Of a DNA stretch of 64,000 nucleotides, positions 63,300-64,000 are shown in pieces. Position 1 is the stretch's first letter; every line of letters begins with the position of its first letter. Source of the DNA: Aurantiacibacter zhengii (lineage in GTDB: Bacteria > Pseudomonadota > Alphaproteobacteria > Sphingomonadales > Sphingomonadaceae); the NCBI RefSeq assembly GCF_003584125.1, contig NZ_QXFL01000005.1, positions 124,001-188,000 of the forward strand, in the 5' to 3' direction. A program made the translations under genes and the position numbers. The notes beneath the pieces are model-generated. The model was not told where the DNA came from. It saw only the letters and a program-made list of their open reading frames with translations, and searched no databases.

Positions 63300-64000
63300 A
63301 TGAACATGGGCAGCCTTCTGCCACGCCGCTGGCGCTCCAAGCTGGAAGCCACCCGCCATGCGGAGGCGATCAGCGGTGTGCTGGATACAGCGCCGATTAC
63401 CCCGAGGCAGGATGGCGTCGTCCTGTTTTCCATGATCGGCACCGCCGTGCTGCTGCCTTACCTGGTGGCGGTGAAATCGCTGTGGCACCACCTGGGCCGG
63501 GGCCGCATTGCAATCCTGGACGACGGCACGCTGACCGCGCAGGACCGCGCGATTCTGGCGCATCATTGCGGCGATCCGCAGATCATGCGCATCACCGATG
63601 TGAAGCTTGGCGAGTTTCCTGCAGGCGGCACTTGGGAACGGCTGCTGACCATCCTCGACAACCGGGCGGGAGAGTACTGGATCCAGCTCGACAGCGACAC
63701 GGTGACCATCGGCCCGGTGCCGGAAATTGCCGATGCCATCGGCCGCAATCGCAGTTTCCTGTTCCTGGGCGGCAGCGATGCCGAGGTAGGGCCACTGCCG
63801 CTGGATGAATTTCGCCAGCGCTTCTATCCTGCGGGGCCGGCAGAGGGGCATGTGCAGGCGCGCATCGAAAGCCGGCTCGACACCATCGATCCGGGGCGCG
63901 GCTGGAAATATGCGCGCGGATGCTCGGGCTTCGCGGGGTTTGCCGCCACCGGCAACGGGCGGCCCCTCGCGTCCGCCTTCCTGACGGAAATGAAGCGCAT
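63300..64000 (+). CDS. Unknown protein, 5' part only (GT-A-like DSD motif)
   Basis: The first 233 codons of a gene that continues past the right edge. I do not recognise a family. The sequence begins with a basic stretch, then VLFSMIGTAVLLPYLVAVKSLWHHLGRG, not a classical signal peptide, followed by RIAILDDGTLTAQDRAILA and WIQLDSDTVTIGPV. The DSD and the order of elements resemble a GT-A type glycosyltransferase with a metal-binding DxD, but this is inference. It starts 17 bases after the aspartic protease gene. Confidence 0.6.
   Translation, partial: MNMGSLLPRRWRSKLEATRHAEAISGVLDTAPITPRQDGVVLFSMIGTAVLLPYLVAVKSLWHHLGRGRIAILDDGTLTAQDRAILAHHCGDPQIMRITDVKLGEFPAGGTWERLLTILDNRAGEYWIQLDSDTVTIGPVPEIADAIGRNRSFLFLGGSDAEVGPLPLDEFRQRFYPAGPAEGHVQARIESRLDTIDPGRGWKYARGCSGFAGFAATGNGRPLASAFLTEMKR

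Overview
The window looks like chromosomal DNA of a high-GC alphaproteobacterium. It most resembles the Sphingomonadales/Erythrobacteraceae. The reasons are a NepR/EcfG general stress response pair with a matching EcfG-type promoter, a NodT-type outer membrane factor, an alphaproteobacterial bioBFDA order, and a MoxR/DUF58/DUF4129/RDD block of the kind common in sphingomonads. Genes are dense, often overlap by 1-4 bases, and use GTG or TTG starts fairly often. I saw no insertion sequence, prophage, CRISPR array or rRNA. One tRNA gene is present. The taxonomic placement is inference from gene content only.

Layout. 1-6581 (minus strand): a C4-dicarboxylate TRAP uptake locus (dctM partial, dctQ, dctP), its two-component regulators dctD/dctB, and a porin-like outer membrane protein. 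7139-9220 (minus): molybdate ABC transporter modABC. 9259-11983: a CHASE/HWE sensor kinase divergent from nepR-ecfG. 12056-18305: a PerM/AI-2E-type permease, Fe superoxide dismutase, glmM, thiD, a cation/Ca exchanger and a LOG-family protein. 18388-27240: a sulfur and respiration region. It has a cyanide-insensitive-type cytochrome bd oxidase (cydAB plus a 45-residue DUF2474 protein), a SulP transporter, a type II sulfide:quinone oxidoreductase, a DUF442 protein, two half-size YeeE/YedE transporters and a persulfide dioxygenase-like enzyme, all on one strand. Divergent from these are a peroxiredoxin and a cysteine-free ArsR-family repressor.

27349-31440 is the biotin operon bioBFDA. 31519-37149 is an RND efflux system (adaptor, pump, outer membrane factor) whose last codons run into a convergent tRNA-Gln gene. 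37745-44450 is the most unusual region. It holds a radical SAM protein, a mercuric-reductase-like flavoprotein, an ArsM-type arsenite methyltransferase, an SDR/reductase, the two rSAM-associated transferases (TIGR04282 and TIGR04283 types) and a fatty acid hydroxylase-like membrane enzyme. I read it as a candidate arsenic methylation / arsenosugar or arsenolipid pathway.

44546-64000 is mostly housekeeping: Ppx/GppA, RlmE, a membrane cytochrome c, prephenate dehydratase, acetyltransferases, the DUF4129-DUF4350-MoxR-DUF58-SpoIIM-RDD block, a GAF-EAL protein, a Kef antiporter, a ZntB-like transporter, ispG, a thioredoxin-like lipoprotein, a divergent pyrophosphatase, an HDAC-family hydrolase, a membrane aspartic protease and a truncated unknown gene at the edge. 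Regulatory signals include an EcfG promoter and leader hairpin ahead of nepR, a weak sigma-54 promoter and upstream palindrome ahead of dctP, palindromes ahead of cydA and the peroxiredoxin gene, and several hairpins.
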